A stretch of 32,115 bases of DNA from an uncultured Lachnospiraceae bacterium (GCA_946616835.1 CAMOJK010000023.1:1-32115); one strand, 5' to 3'. Shown: positions 1-8,650, counted from the stretch's first letter. Notes: generated by a model from the letters alone, not told the origin. A program made the numbers and translations.

Positions 1-841
1 ACTCTGCTATGGCATCATGCCAGTCCTTAAATCTTATATCCGTATTAAGATTAAACATATAATTTTCCAGTGCGGAGTATGAAGGTCTGTCTGCAGACTC
101 AGGGAATCTTCTCTTGTATTCTTCAGAGCTTATCCTTTCTACCTCCGTACTTTTTCCGGACAACCGGAATATCTCTTCCGTAAAATCAGCCCAGCTACAG
201 ATTCCCTCACAGGTTCCGTGATAAATTCCATATTCGTCGGTAGGAAGGAGCAGATGAATGGCTCTTGCCAGCTCTGCGGCAGATGTGGGATTCCCCACTT
301 GGTCATCCACCACACCTATCTTGTCATTTTTTTCGGAAAGTGCCAGCATGGTCTTTACAAAATTCTTGCCCTCACCGTAGAGCCAGGCAGTCCTTATCAT
401 AAAGAATCTGTCAGAAAAACAGCTTACAAATTTTTCACCCTCCAGCTTGGTTCTACCATATGCACTCTTAGGTGAAGGTGTATCAAACTCCCTGTAAGGT
501 CTGCTGCCGTTTCCGGGGAAAACATAATCGGTAGAAATATGCACAAGCTTGGCGCCTGCATCACTGGCAGCAACTGCCAGGTTGCGGGGGCCAATGGCAT
601 TTATCTTCATCGCCAGGTCTTCGTTCTTTTCACAGCCGTCCACATTAGTGTATGCCGCACAGTTTACTATAGCATAGGGCTTTATACCCCTGATATATTC
701 AAGTACTGCTGATGATGATGTGATATCCAGCTCCTCCACATCAGTACCTATATACTCATATCCGGCATCAGCAGCCAATTCCTTCTGAAGTGCGCGTCCT
801 AACTGGCCGTTGCATCCTGTAACAACAATTTTCTTACTCAT
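1..841 (-). CDS. rfbD: dTDP-4-dehydrorhamnose reductase (RfbD), C-terminus cut by window edge
   Basis: An open frame runs from the ATG at 841 to the left edge (280 codons), so only the last few residues should be missing. The product starts with a Rossmann NAD(P)-binding motif, VTGCNGQLGRAL. It continues with STDYVF at about residue 107 and YGRTKLEGE at about residue 129 (Tyr-x3-Lys catalytic pair), then WLYGEGKNFV, all characteristic of RfbD/RmlD. The family reduces dTDP-4-keto-L-rhamnose to dTDP-L-rhamnose for cell-surface polysaccharide, in the cytosol. The start has AGAGGT upstream at good spacing. It lies 46 bp after leuA on the same strand with no terminator seen between them, so read-through from leuA is possible. 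Other rhamnose genes may lie beyond the edge. Confidence 0.92.
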   Translation of the reverse strand, partial: MSKKIVVTGCNGQLGRALQKELAADAGYEYIGTDVEELDITSSSAVLEYIRGIKPYAIVNCAAYTNVDGCEKNEDLAMKINAIGPRNLAVAASDAGAKLVHISTDYVFPGNGSRPYREFDTPSPKSAYGRTKLEGEKFVSCFSDRFFMIRTAWLYGEGKNFVKTMLALSEKNDKIGVVDDQVGNPTSAAELARAIHLLLPTDEYGIYHGTCEGICSWADFTEEIFRLSGKSTEVERISSEEYKRRFPESADRPSYSALENYMFNLNTDIRFKDWHDAIAE

Positions 842-887
842 TACATCTTACCTCTTACCCGAAATAATAACACTCGCTAAAAAACTA

Positions 888-2567
888 TCACTTTCCGCCC
901 AGGTCAAGTCTATTGAATGCAGAGAACACAGCCCTTACGGACGCCCGTGTGATATTGGAGCTTACACCTACACCATAGGTTGCCTTTCCGGTATCGGAAT
1001 CCAGCAGGTGAATGTATGCAGCTGCCTGTGAATTTGATCCGCTTTGGAGAGCATGCTCCTCATAATCCAGAATCTTTATGCGTCTCTCAAAGGTCATCGT
1101 AAGACCTCTCTGGACAGCATCCAGAGGACCGTTTCCAACAGCCTCAAACTGTTTCTCCGTACCATGATCAGTATAGGTAAGCACTACCTTTGTATCGAAC
1201 TCACTCTCTGTCTCATCAGAAAGATCCTCAACCTTGAGCTTTCTGAAATGAATAGGTTCCTTCCGGTTGAGATATTCATTCCTGAAATTATCCATGATAG
1301 TATCCGGTGATACCTCACCCTGCTTTTCAGAAAGCGCCTGAATAACATCAGCAAATTCTCTCTGCATTCCCTTAGGCAGCTTGAAGCCGAAATATGTGTC
1401 CATAACAAATGCCACGCCGCCCTTTCCCGATTGGGAATTAATACGGACTATAGGCTCATATTCTCTACCGATATCCGACGGATCAATAGGCAGGTAAGGA
1501 ACAGCCCAGACCTCGCTGTTACGCTCCCTCATGGCTGCCACGCCCTTGTTGATGGCATCCTGATGAGAACCGGAGAAAGCGGTAAACACAAGCTTACCGG
1601 CATAAGGATGACGAGGGTGTATGTCCATTTTGCAGGTTCTCTCGAAAAGCTCTGCTGCCTCTTTTATATTATCAAGAGCAAGTTCGGGATTGATTCCCTG
1701 GGAGAACATATTATACGCAAGAGTAATTATATCTACATTTCCGGTTCTTTCACCGTTACCGAAAAGAGTACCTTCTATCCTGTCTGCACCCGCAAGCAAT
1801 GCAAGCTCAGCAGTAGCTACGCCGGTTCCCCTGTCATTGTGTGGATGCACTGAAAGTATTATACTGTCACGCTTTTTCATATTTGTCGACATAAATTCTA
1901 TCCTGTCTGCAAATACATTGGGCGTTGTCATCTCAACGGTGGAAGGAAGATTGATTATCATCTTATGTTCCGGCGTAGGTCCCCACTCATCAATCACTGC
2001 ATTACATACTTCCAAAGCATAATCCAGTTCAGTACCTGTAAAACTCTCAGGAGAATACTCAAGTATGGTTTCACCGTCATATTCATTTAAATGACGCTTA
2101 ACCATCTGGACACCACTTACAGCTATATCGATAACCTTCTGCTTATCAGCATGGAAAACCACATCCCGCTGAAGAGTTGAGGTAGAATTATAAATATGCA
2201 TTATAAAAGACTTCGTTCCCTGAACAGTCTCAAAGTTCCTTATGATCTGTTCTTCCCTGCACTGCGCAAGTACCTGAAGCTTTACATCATCAGGAAGAAG
2301 TTTTCTCTCTATTACCTGTCTGATAAAATCGTACTCTATCTGGCTGGCCGCAGGGAAACCCACCTCGATTTCCTTAAAGCCGAGTTTTACCAGATAATTA
2401 AAAAACTCTATTTTCTCCGAAACGACCATGGGATCAATTAGTGCCTGGTTTCCGTCACGCAGATCCACGCTGCACCAAATGGGAGCCTTCATGATCTGTT
2501 TATCAGGCCATGTACGCTGCTTGTAATCTTCCACCGGCACTCTCTGATACTTCTTGTAGTTTAACAT
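888..2567 (-). CDS. leuA: 2-isopropylmalate synthase
   Basis: Catalyses the first committed step of leucine synthesis, acetyl-CoA + 2-ketoisovalerate to 2-isopropylmalate, in the cytosol. The N-terminal catalytic TIM barrel has WCSVDLRDGNQAL (metal-binding Arg-Asp pair), EVGFPAAS, the metal-binding HPHNDRGTG and LFGNGERTGN. The C-terminal third, including AVGNGPLDAVQRG and a YIHLL segment, is the LeuA regulatory dimer domain. Length (559 aa) and the start MLNYKKYQRVP fit the long LeuA form found in actinobacteria and many clostridia. The frame is open 4 codons further upstream, but that ATG is itself part of the GGAGG Shine-Dalgarno for the ATG at 2567, so I choose 2567. A terminator-like hairpin sits about 25 bp upstream. 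Confidence 0.95.
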   Translation of the reverse strand: MLNYKKYQRVPVEDYKQRTWPDKQIMKAPIWCSVDLRDGNQALIDPMVVSEKIEFFNYLVKLGFKEIEVGFPAASQIEYDFIRQVIERKLLPDDVKLQVLAQCREEQIIRNFETVQGTKSFIMHIYNSTSTLQRDVVFHADKQKVIDIAVSGVQMVKRHLNEYDGETILEYSPESFTGTELDYALEVCNAVIDEWGPTPEHKMIINLPSTVEMTTPNVFADRIEFMSTNMKKRDSIILSVHPHNDRGTGVATAELALLAGADRIEGTLFGNGERTGNVDIITLAYNMFSQGINPELALDNIKEAAELFERTCKMDIHPRHPYAGKLVFTAFSGSHQDAINKGVAAMRERNSEVWAVPYLPIDPSDIGREYEPIVRINSQSGKGGVAFVMDTYFGFKLPKGMQREFADVIQALSEKQGEVSPDTIMDNFRNEYLNRKEPIHFRKLKVEDLSDETESEFDTKVVLTYTDHGTEKQFEAVGNGPLDAVQRGLTMTFERRIKILDYEEHALQSGSNSQAAAYIHLLDSDTGKATYGVGVSSNITRASVRAVFSAFNRLDLGGK

Positions 2568-2572
2568 CTCGT

Positions 2573-2577
2573 CCTCC
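2573..2577 (-). promoter_or_regulatory. leuA ribosome binding site that decides the start
   Basis: GGAGG lies five bases before the ATG at 2567 and overlaps the in-frame ATG at 2579. This makes 2567 the better start than 2579. Confidence 0.7.
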
Positions 2578-2592
2578 ATTTTTATTCGCTAA

Positions 2593-2623
2593 TAAAAACA
2601 GCCTACTTTCAAAAAGCAGGCTG
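2593..2623 (-). terminator. Rho-independent terminator after the HPr gene, just ahead of leuA
   Basis: On the minus strand an 11-bp stem (CAGCCTGCTTT paired with AAAGTAGGCTG, one G-U pair) with a 3-base loop is followed by TTTTTATT. It lies 21 bp after the HPr stop and about 25 bp before leuA. It should end the HPr transcript, but the leuA start is so close that it could also act as an attenuator for leuA. Confidence 0.8.
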
Positions 2624-2644
2624 CGAGTTGCGGAATATTATTTT

Positions 2645-2911
2645 TTATCCTTCGCCCAGTCCGTTCTGAATAGCATTTACAAGATACTCCAATGCTTCTT
2701 CTTCATCTTCGCCGTCACAGACCAGCTCTATCTCGTCGCCACACTTAACACAAGCACCCAGAACACTTAGGACACTCTTTGCATTGGCAATATTGTCCCC
2801 AGTCTTGAAAGTAGTTTGTGCTTTAAATTTCATCGACTCTTTGCATAGAACCCCTGCCGGTCTCAGATGCAATCCTGTCGAATTGATCACCCTGACTTTT
2901 TGGCTGACCAT
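2645..2911 (-). CDS. HPr-family phosphocarrier protein
   Basis: A small HPr protein (88 aa, normal length). With the start at 2911, His15 falls in GLHLRPAG, the site phosphorylated by PTS enzyme I. Ser46 falls in NAKSVLSVL, the site used by HPr kinase in Firmicutes, so both residues keep their canonical numbers. A frame-internal ATG at 2917 is rejected because GGGGG is only 2 bases from it but 8 bases from the ATG at 2911. HPr passes phosphate from PEP to sugar PTS enzymes II and, as HPr-Ser-P, acts in carbon catabolite control. It has its own likely promoter and terminator and no enzyme I gene beside it, so it could be ptsH or a crh-like paralogue; presence of His15 favours ptsH. Confidence 0.9.
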   Translation of the reverse strand: MVSQKVRVINSTGLHLRPAGVLCKESMKFKAQTTFKTGDNIANAKSVLSVLGACVKCGDEIELVCDGEDEEEALEYLVNAIQNGLGEG

Positions 2912-2976
2912 AAGCATATCCCCCTATGAATCTGCATACCCCTGTATCCCATGTACCTTCTCAAATACTGTGTTTC

Positions 2977-3005
2977 ATTTTACCACATTACGGATTTTCC
3001 CGCAA
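2977..3005 (-). promoter_or_regulatory. Possible sigma-A promoter for the HPr gene
   Basis: On the minus strand TTGCGG (3000-3005), a 17-base spacer, then TAAAAT (2977-2982). The -35 is only half consensus, but spacing and position in the 121-bp gap between glmM and the HPr gene are right. Confidence 0.45.
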
Positions 3006-3032
3006 TCATTACAAACCAATCTCGGAAATTGT

Positions 3033-4382
3033 TCAGCCCAGTTCCCTTTCTATAAGAGCAGCTAACTCCGCAGCGTCTTTGTCTATAACAGACTTATCCC
3101 TTCCTTCTATCATAACCCTTACTAAAGGTTCTGTACCTGAAGGTCTGATGAGCACCCTGCCCTCTCCTGCATACTTCTCCTCAAGAGCCCTGATAGCAGC
3201 TGCAACAGCTTCTGACTCCATAAAATCATGCTTCTTTTCATTTGAAGCTTTGGCATTTACCAATGCCTGAGGCAGCACTTCCATAACAGCCGAAAGTTCT
3301 GAGAGTTTTTTTCCGCTCCTTTTCATCACGTCAAGAAGATGCAGAGCCGATAGAAGACCATCCCCTGTAGTATTCTCATCCAGGAAAATAATATGTCCGG
3401 ACTGCTCTCCGCCAAGATTGGAGCAGGTTTCTTTCATTCTCTCCAATACATATCTGTCACCCACCTTGGTCTGTTCCAGGTTAATACCATTCTTACCAGC
3501 CATAATGGTAAGTCCCAGATTACTCATTACAGTAACAACAAGGCGTTCTCCCGAAAGCTTTCCCCGCTCCTTCATATCAAGAGCGACTATCGCCATTATC
3601 CGGTCGCCATCTATCACCTGTCCCTTTTCATCTACTGCCAGAAATCTGTCCGCATCGCCATCAAAAGCTACACCAACATCTGCCTTTTCTTCCAGCACTC
3701 TCCTGCAAAGCTCACCAAGGTGAGTCGAGCCACAGTCTTTATTAATATTTGTGCCATCGGGCCTGTCATGTATGGCTATAACCTCAGCCCCCAGCCTCTT
3801 AAGAGCCTGTACCGAGGTCCTATAGGACGCCCCCTCCGCACAGTCTGCAACTATCTTTATTCCGGTCAGGTCCACATCAACAGCATTAACAGAATGATTA
3901 ATGTACTCATCGGCTGCATCGAAACGGTAATCTATCCTGCCCACTTCCAAACCGGTCTTTGCTGCAGATTCACCAAGCCCGTTCTTTATGATATCCTCAA
4001 TTTCATCCTCTGTTGCATCAGGAAGTTTAAAGCCATATGCATCAAAGAACTTTATTCCGTTAAACTCCACAGGGTTATGAGAAGCAGAAATAACCACCCC
4101 TGCATCCGCACGGTACCTTCTGGTAAGATATGCCACAGCCGGTGTAGGCGCAACACCCACATAGATCACATCCGCGCCCACTGAAGTAATTCCCGCCATA
4201 AGCGAATTTGCCAGCATGCCACCCGATATCCTCGTATCGCAGCCAACCAATATCACAGGTTTATGACTTGAATTTTTTGCCAAAACGCAGGCTCCGGCTT
4301 GTCCCAACTTCATAGCAAGCTCTACTGTAAGTTCCCTGCCTGCCACACCTCTCACACCGTCTGTTCCGAATAATCTTGCCAT
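3033..4382 (-). CDS. glmM: Phosphoglucosamine mutase
   Basis: Converts glucosamine-6-phosphate to glucosamine-1-phosphate for UDP-GlcNAc and peptidoglycan synthesis. Full length at 449 aa. It begins with RLFGTDGVRG; the phosphoserine loop is at 98-104 (ISASHNP, catalytic Ser101), the Mg-binding DGDADR at 241-246, the sugar-binding GGEQSGH near 324-330 and the phosphate-binding RPSGTEP at 413-419. It is the last gene of the cdaA-cdaR-glmM trio, starting 23 bp after cdaR. In other Firmicutes GlmM binds and inhibits CdaA, so the linkage has a known functional basis. Confidence 0.97.
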   Translation of the reverse strand: MARLFGTDGVRGVAGRELTVELAMKLGQAGACVLAKNSSHKPVILVGCDTRISGGMLANSLMAGITSVGADVIYVGVAPTPAVAYLTRRYRADAGVVISASHNPVEFNGIKFFDAYGFKLPDATEDEIEDIIKNGLGESAAKTGLEVGRIDYRFDAADEYINHSVNAVDVDLTGIKIVADCAEGASYRTSVQALKRLGAEVIAIHDRPDGTNINKDCGSTHLGELCRRVLEEKADVGVAFDGDADRFLAVDEKGQVIDGDRIMAIVALDMKERGKLSGERLVVTVMSNLGLTIMAGKNGINLEQTKVGDRYVLERMKETCSNLGGEQSGHIIFLDENTTGDGLLSALHLLDVMKRSGKKLSELSAVMEVLPQALVNAKASNEKKHDFMESEAVAAAIRALEEKYAGEGRVLIRPSGTEPLVRVMIEGRDKSVIDKDAAELAALIERELG

Positions 4383-4405
4383 TTTAAAACATCCTTCCCT
4401 TTTCC

Positions 4406-5779
4406 CTATTGTTCTTTTTCCGTCAGCCTTACATCAGCATATGTTACCGCCTTGGCACTAAGTCCCTCAGGGATAGCGAAATCCACTTTAATACGGTAAA
4501 TTCCCTCACTGGGAGCTGTATTTGCAGACTGGAAATATCCGTCTATATCCACTTCGCCTTTTATATCAGAAACAGATATGCCATCATAGTAATGTTCTAC
4601 TGCCATAGTCGTAAGACTTACATACCCCGTCTCTTCCTCCTCGTCTTCATCAGACGAATCGGTAATTATCCTGGCATCATAGCCTTCAGGCACATCAAGC
4701 AGAGTAATATTATCCACAGGCACATCAAATGTCTTATCTACTAAAGGTACAACGGATATATAAACATTAACTATTCCGTTAAAGCTGTTTCCATCAGGTG
4801 ATACCAGCTGCACTCCGGAAGGAAGATAATCATTAAGGTCTATCTGTACGGTAAACTCCTCACTCTTTCCATTGACGCTAAGGACTTCCGAAGGAATAAC
4901 CAGGCTGTTTACAGCCTCCATAACGGAGGAGCGTCCCGCCAGCACAACAGCTGTCCTGTCTGCCTGAGGCTCGCCATCAACGGCGTACCCTTCCGCCGGA
5001 ACACCGGACATACTGTAAATTATGTCCACTGCTTTCTGCTCAAGTATTGTTATATTTACATTTATCGAAGATATATTAGTCGTCAGATTTTCATGTACTA
5101 CTTCATTTCCTTTTTTATCAAAAAGAACTATATCTGCCGTTGATGATATATCAGAGCTGCGTCCGGAAACACTGACACTGCATTTTGCCGACGCTATAGT
5201 ATCCACCACTGACTCAGGTCCGGAAATCCTTACGGTGTTCTGGTTAGTCGTAACATCCCCTACCATATAGCCGTCTTCCGGAGTTCCGGTCACCTCCACC
5301 TCTATAGGCAGATGCTTTTCCTTTCTATTCTCTATAGCCAGCTTTACCACGCTGTGATCTCCAACTATGGATTCCAGCTGGTTATCATTCTTATTGGTCG
5401 AAAAATTGATGGTAAGAGTATTTACATCCGTCATCTGCGTCATGTCAGCAGTAGCCCGGATATTTTCTTTATTGAGACTGTCTATTACAGACCTCTTTCC
5501 CTCTATGGTAACATCCACCACATCAGTCTCATCCAGTATCTCATAAACCTTATTCTGATCCGTAAGTGCTTCCGGATGAAGTATCTCCACCTGTATGCCG
5601 CTGTAACTGTTCATTATCACCGGATCATCATAATTGATCACCAGCAGCCAGAGAGCAACGGCAACCACCACCGAGAGCAGTTTAAGACCGAGGTTATTCG
5701 TTATTTTCTTTAGCAGCTTTTTTATCGCCCCGTCCTCCTCTCTGATGCAGTCTGCGGCCTCTTCTGTTTTCCTCACCAT
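4406..5779 (-). CDS. cdaR: CdaR, YbbR-domain regulator of diadenylate cyclase
   Basis: The 457-aa product has one N-terminal membrane anchor (about residues 30-49, LGLKLLSVVVAVALWLLVIN) followed by repeated extracytoplasmic YbbR domains rich in beta strand, with repeated INxTGxPxxGY-type motifs such as VEVTGTPEDGYMVGD and SMSGVPAEGYAVDG. A short acidic stretch (SSDEDEEEE) interrupts the last domain. CdaR homologues sit in the membrane and modulate CdaA. The assigned ATG lies 86 bp inside cdaA, an unusually deep overlap. A strong GAGGAGG occurs inside the overlap at about 5736-5742 without an ATG/GTG/TTG at normal distance, so the true N-terminus is less certain than the rest. It ends with TAG. 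Confidence 0.9.
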   Translation of the reverse strand: MVRKTEEAADCIREEDGAIKKLLKKITNNLGLKLLSVVVAVALWLLVINYDDPVIMNSYSGIQVEILHPEALTDQNKVYEILDETDVVDVTIEGKRSVIDSLNKENIRATADMTQMTDVNTLTINFSTNKNDNQLESIVGDHSVVKLAIENRKEKHLPIEVEVTGTPEDGYMVGDVTTNQNTVRISGPESVVDTIASAKCSVSVSGRSSDISSTADIVLFDKKGNEVVHENLTTNISSINVNITILEQKAVDIIYSMSGVPAEGYAVDGEPQADRTAVVLAGRSSVMEAVNSLVIPSEVLSVNGKSEEFTVQIDLNDYLPSGVQLVSPDGNSFNGIVNVYISVVPLVDKTFDVPVDNITLLDVPEGYDARIITDSSDEDEEEETGYVSLTTMAVEHYYDGISVSDIKGEVDIDGYFQSANTAPSEGIYRIKVDFAIPEGLSAKAVTYADVRLTEKEQ

Positions 5780-6593
5780 CAGCTTCTCTTAAAAGCTCCA
5801 GCTTCTCCCTGAGACCTTCCTGGTTTAAACCGTTATAAAGCTCACCGCCACAGGCCACGCTGACCTTGCCGCTTTCCTCAGATACAATCACCACCAATGC
5901 ATCAGTAACTTCAGAAATACCAACACCCGCACGGTGTCTTGTTCCCAAAGCCTTGCTGAGATTTGGGTTTTCCGATAGGGGCAAATAGCAGGTTGCAGAC
6001 ATTACCCTGTCTCCCCTGAAAATAACGGCTCCGTCATGCAACGGCGTATTGTGCTCAAAAATATTTATGAGAAGCTGGCTTGAAACCGATGCATCTATAT
6101 TTATTCCGGTTTTTTCATACTCGGAAAGTGTCTGCTGCCTTTCAAACACCATAAGTGCACCCGTTTTAACACGTCCCATTGAAAAGGACGCCTTTACTAT
6201 CTCATCAATGGTATGGACAGAATAAGCATTTGAGTACTTATCGCTGTCAAGAAGAGACATGTTCGAAAAAATCTTATTGCTTCCAAGCTGTTCAAGTGCC
6301 CGCCTTAATTCCGGCTGAAGTATCACCACCATTGCAACCGCTGCCACATAAAGGCTTCGTTCAGCAATAAAAAGGATCGTTGACATATTGAACATAGCCG
6401 CGACAAGGAAAAAAGCCAGAATAACAAGAAGTCCCTTAAGAAGGGACCATGCCTTAGTTTTTCTCATCCACGCCATGATGTAATAAACTACCACCGATAA
6501 TATAACTATCTCTATTACATCAGATATGCGTATAGTAGGCACCCGAAAACTCGATATATACTTTTCAATAAATGAAGTAAGCTGAGTGAGCAT
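5694..6593 (-). CDS. cdaA: Diadenylate cyclase CdaA (DisA_N/DAC domain)
   Basis: Makes the second messenger c-di-AMP from two ATP at the membrane. The N-terminus has three hydrophobic helices (about residues 25-42, 52-68 and 78-92). The DAC domain spans about 95-255 with DGAVIF (DGA at 187-189) and the TRHRAG motif (RHR at 219-221), both required for catalysis. The C-terminal tail of about 30 residues is very basic (RRGRRLHQRGGRG). Length is slightly above the usual ~275 aa because of this tail, which overlaps the cdaR start. The membrane-protein gene upstream ends 3 bp before the cdaA start, indicating co-translation. Confidence 0.96.
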   Translation of the reverse strand: MLTQLTSFIEKYISSFRVPTIRISDVIEIVILSVVVYYIMAWMRKTKAWSLLKGLLVILAFFLVAAMFNMSTILFIAERSLYVAAVAMVVILQPELRRALEQLGSNKIFSNMSLLDSDKYSNAYSVHTIDEIVKASFSMGRVKTGALMVFERQQTLSEYEKTGINIDASVSSQLLINIFEHNTPLHDGAVIFRGDRVMSATCYLPLSENPNLSKALGTRHRAGVGISEVTDALVVIVSEESGKVSVACGGELYNGLNQEGLREKLELLREADGEENRRGRRLHQRGGRGDKKAAKENNE

Positions 6594-6596
6594 CTT

Positions 6597-7739
6597 TTAC
6601 TGCTTATTCCTTCTGCGTTCCCTGTTGGCCCTGGCCTTTGCAGCGGTATCCCTTTCCAGAGACGAAGCCTGTGCGTCCCGCTCTGTAAGTGCTCTGTGCA
6701 TCCGATATTCAGGAGCATCCTTTTTCTCCCTTACAGGCTCCTCTTTCCCTGTTCTCCGTCTTTCGGGATCCTTTTCTTTCCTGCCGTCCCTGCTCTTTTT
6801 CGCAGGATCAGCAGTTCCGTTAATCTTCTTTACCTTACGATCATTAACCTTTACCTTATTCTTAGGTATAGCCTTCACATAATAATAATATTCATCATCC
6901 TCAAACTGTACTCTTTCAGTACGGCTGTAATCCACATTGAATACAAAGAATTTGATCACAAAGGCTACCCCAACAGCAGCTATCGAGCCCAGTATCAGTC
7001 CTCCTATAGATATGGACAACTTAAAATACAGTGCCCCGACTACCATAACGAGTATGTCAAGCAGGGCTCCGGCACTGATAGCAATGGTCCACGAATGATC
7101 CTTTGACAGCCTCCTGATAAAATAGACGCATAATATAGTCACACCGAAAGCTGCAATATAAAGTATCATCTGCTTATTGAACATCATATCATCCAGCAGA
7201 TACCTGAATTTATTTATAAGTTCCGCATCCACGCCTTCACCGGAGGTTTTTGCCGCACTGCCTGAAATGTATGAAAGCATGAAATATATCACCACGCCAC
7301 AGCCTGCAGAAACAACTGATGCAGGCGTACCAAGAAGTCCGGCAGCAATGGGAACCACATATGGAATCCCCAACTTAAAAGACATAGGTGTCAAGAGTAG
7401 CAATACCGCATCCTTTGGCGTAAACCTGAAATACAGAAGGAACATCACAAGGAACAATGCAGCTATTATTATCACGCTCTCAAGAGACAGTGCATACAGA
7501 TGCAGCAGTACAATCCCTGCAGACATCACAACAATCACATTGACAGGCAGAAATGAACACACCAAAGCCAGAACAAGCGTAACCGCAAAATTGGTCAGAC
7601 TTCTCGAATACCCTATGGAACCGTTTATAAGTATAAGGGTAATCAGCGCCAGCAGAAATTTCAGCGCCGGTTTGCAGAAATTATCATATTTGGAATAAAA
7701 CTGAAGGATTCTCTCCCTCGCCTGAAGTAAAAATACCAT
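6597..7739 (-). CDS. Polytopic membrane protein of unknown function in the cdaA operon
   Basis: About 380 aa. Roughly eight or nine hydrophobic segments fill residues 25-280. A cytosolic C-terminal tail of about 100 residues follows, very rich in Lys/Arg/Glu (RKVKKINGTADPAKKSRDG and further). I do not recognise a characterised family; it resembles uncharacterised Lachnospiraceae proteins found beside cdaA. The frame is open from a TTG at 7745, but the ATG at 7739 has AGG at about 8 bases and is preferred. It stops 3 bp before cdaA, so the two are probably translated together. This makes it a candidate partner or regulator of c-di-AMP synthesis, which is inference from position only. Confidence 0.75.
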   Translation of the reverse strand: MVFLLQARERILQFYSKYDNFCKPALKFLLALITLILINGSIGYSRSLTNFAVTLVLALVCSFLPVNVIVVMSAGIVLLHLYALSLESVIIIAALFLVMFLLYFRFTPKDAVLLLLTPMSFKLGIPYVVPIAAGLLGTPASVVSAGCGVVIYFMLSYISGSAAKTSGEGVDAELINKFRYLLDDMMFNKQMILYIAAFGVTILCVYFIRRLSKDHSWTIAISAGALLDILVMVVGALYFKLSISIGGLILGSIAAVGVAFVIKFFVFNVDYSRTERVQFEDDEYYYYVKAIPKNKVKVNDRKVKKINGTADPAKKSRDGRKEKDPERRRTGKEEPVREKKDAPEYRMHRALTERDAQASSLERDTAAKARANRERRRNKQ

Positions 7740-7759
7740 TATCAAAACCTGCCGAATAG

Positions 7760-8200
7760 TTATTTTGTCCGTTCCTTTTTAGGCACAGACTCAGTATCTC
7801 CCTCTTCGCTCTCCTCTTTCTTATACATGGAGCTGAGCCTGCGGAGATTATTATAATAAATACGAAGCTTGCGGCGCGCAGACTTGTGCCGCAAAGCATA
7901 TACAATGTATGTTATTACGGAATATACAGCAATCAGAATAAGATATCTTTCCAAAATAACCTTTCCGAAGGTGAGAAGATCCATGCTGTAAACTTCTTCC
8001 ATAAGCACTTCAAAATCATAGGCAAGATACATTCCCACCATGATTCCGTATGCAATGGTCCCATACACAATCGACTTCATGACCTCCTTGGCGATATAAT
8101 CGCCACGGAAATATGTACCAATGCGCATGTTGCGCTTTCCTTCTTCCTTCTCATAGGAAGCCATTCTCGTCATTAATTTTATTCTGGATTCATTAAGCAT
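7760..8200 (-). CDS. Small membrane protein of unknown function in the cdaA operon
   Basis: 146 aa with two hydrophobic segments (about residues 44-62 and 82-104), an amphipathic, charged N-terminus and a Lys/Glu-rich cytosolic tail. A Shine-Dalgarno AGGA lies 4 bases before the ATG. It lies between the YvyF-like gene (9 bp upstream) and the polytopic membrane protein (about 20 bp downstream), so it is part of the same transcript. No known domain recognised. Confidence 0.7.
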   Translation of the reverse strand: MLNESRIKLMTRMASYEKEEGKRNMRIGTYFRGDYIAKEVMKSIVYGTIAYGIMVGMYLAYDFEVLMEEVYSMDLLTFGKVILERYLILIAVYSVITYIVYALRHKSARRKLRIYYNNLRRLSSMYKKEESEEGDTESVPKKERTK

Positions 8201-8209
8201 CTGTTCCTA

Positions 8210-8617
8210 TCAGCTATGGAAAGTATGCATCTTATGACTGGATGCATCCTTTCTATCATGTGACACTGGGTTCTCCGGGCGCCTGCCTGCCGCGCTGATG
8301 TTACTTGCTGTTTCCTTTTTACATTTATCGCAGTACCGTCCGGTTCTTATCTGCGCACCGCAAAGCTCACAGCTCAACTTAACAGGCGAATCATCTGCAA
8401 AGATCAGGCGTTCTTCACGAATCCACTGTTGTACCTGCTTGTTTTCTACCCCACAATCCTCACATATCTGCGGTATGGAAGCAGTTTTATGCTCGCGCAC
8501 ATATTCCTTTACTTCCTGAAACCTAGCTTCTGCCGCCTGCTTGCAGGCCTGGCATACCTGCTGACCGCCCATGTAATTAAACATCCTGCCACATTTTCTG
8601 CAATTCTTTACTTCCAT
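8210..8617 (-). CDS. YvyF-like flagellar-operon zinc-ribbon protein
   Basis: 135 aa from the ATG at 8617, which has GGAGG and GGGGG upstream; the frame is open 8 codons further. An N-terminal zinc ribbon (NCRKCGRMF ... VCQACK) is followed by a helical HTH-like region (VREHKTASIPQICEDCGVENKQVQQWIREERLIF) and a second four-cysteine cluster (CELCG ... CDKCK). This matches the Bacillus YvyF type, found between comFC and flgM in the late flagellar operon and thought to regulate flagellar genes. Here it also directly follows comFC, so that part of the synteny is conserved, but flgM-flgN-flgK do not follow. Confidence 0.75.
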   Translation of the reverse strand: MEVKNCRKCGRMFNYMGGQQVCQACKQAAEARFQEVKEYVREHKTASIPQICEDCGVENKQVQQWIREERLIFADDSPVKLSCELCGAQIRTGRYCDKCKKETASNISAAGRRPENPVSHDRKDASSHKMHTFHS

Positions 8618-8650
8618 ACCCCCGATACCTCCATTTATCATAATCTGCTG

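Noticed and set aside
2580-2911. T-box or leucine leader peptide controlling leuA
   Set aside because: No T-box consensus, specifier hairpin or run of Leu codons is visible in the short gap.
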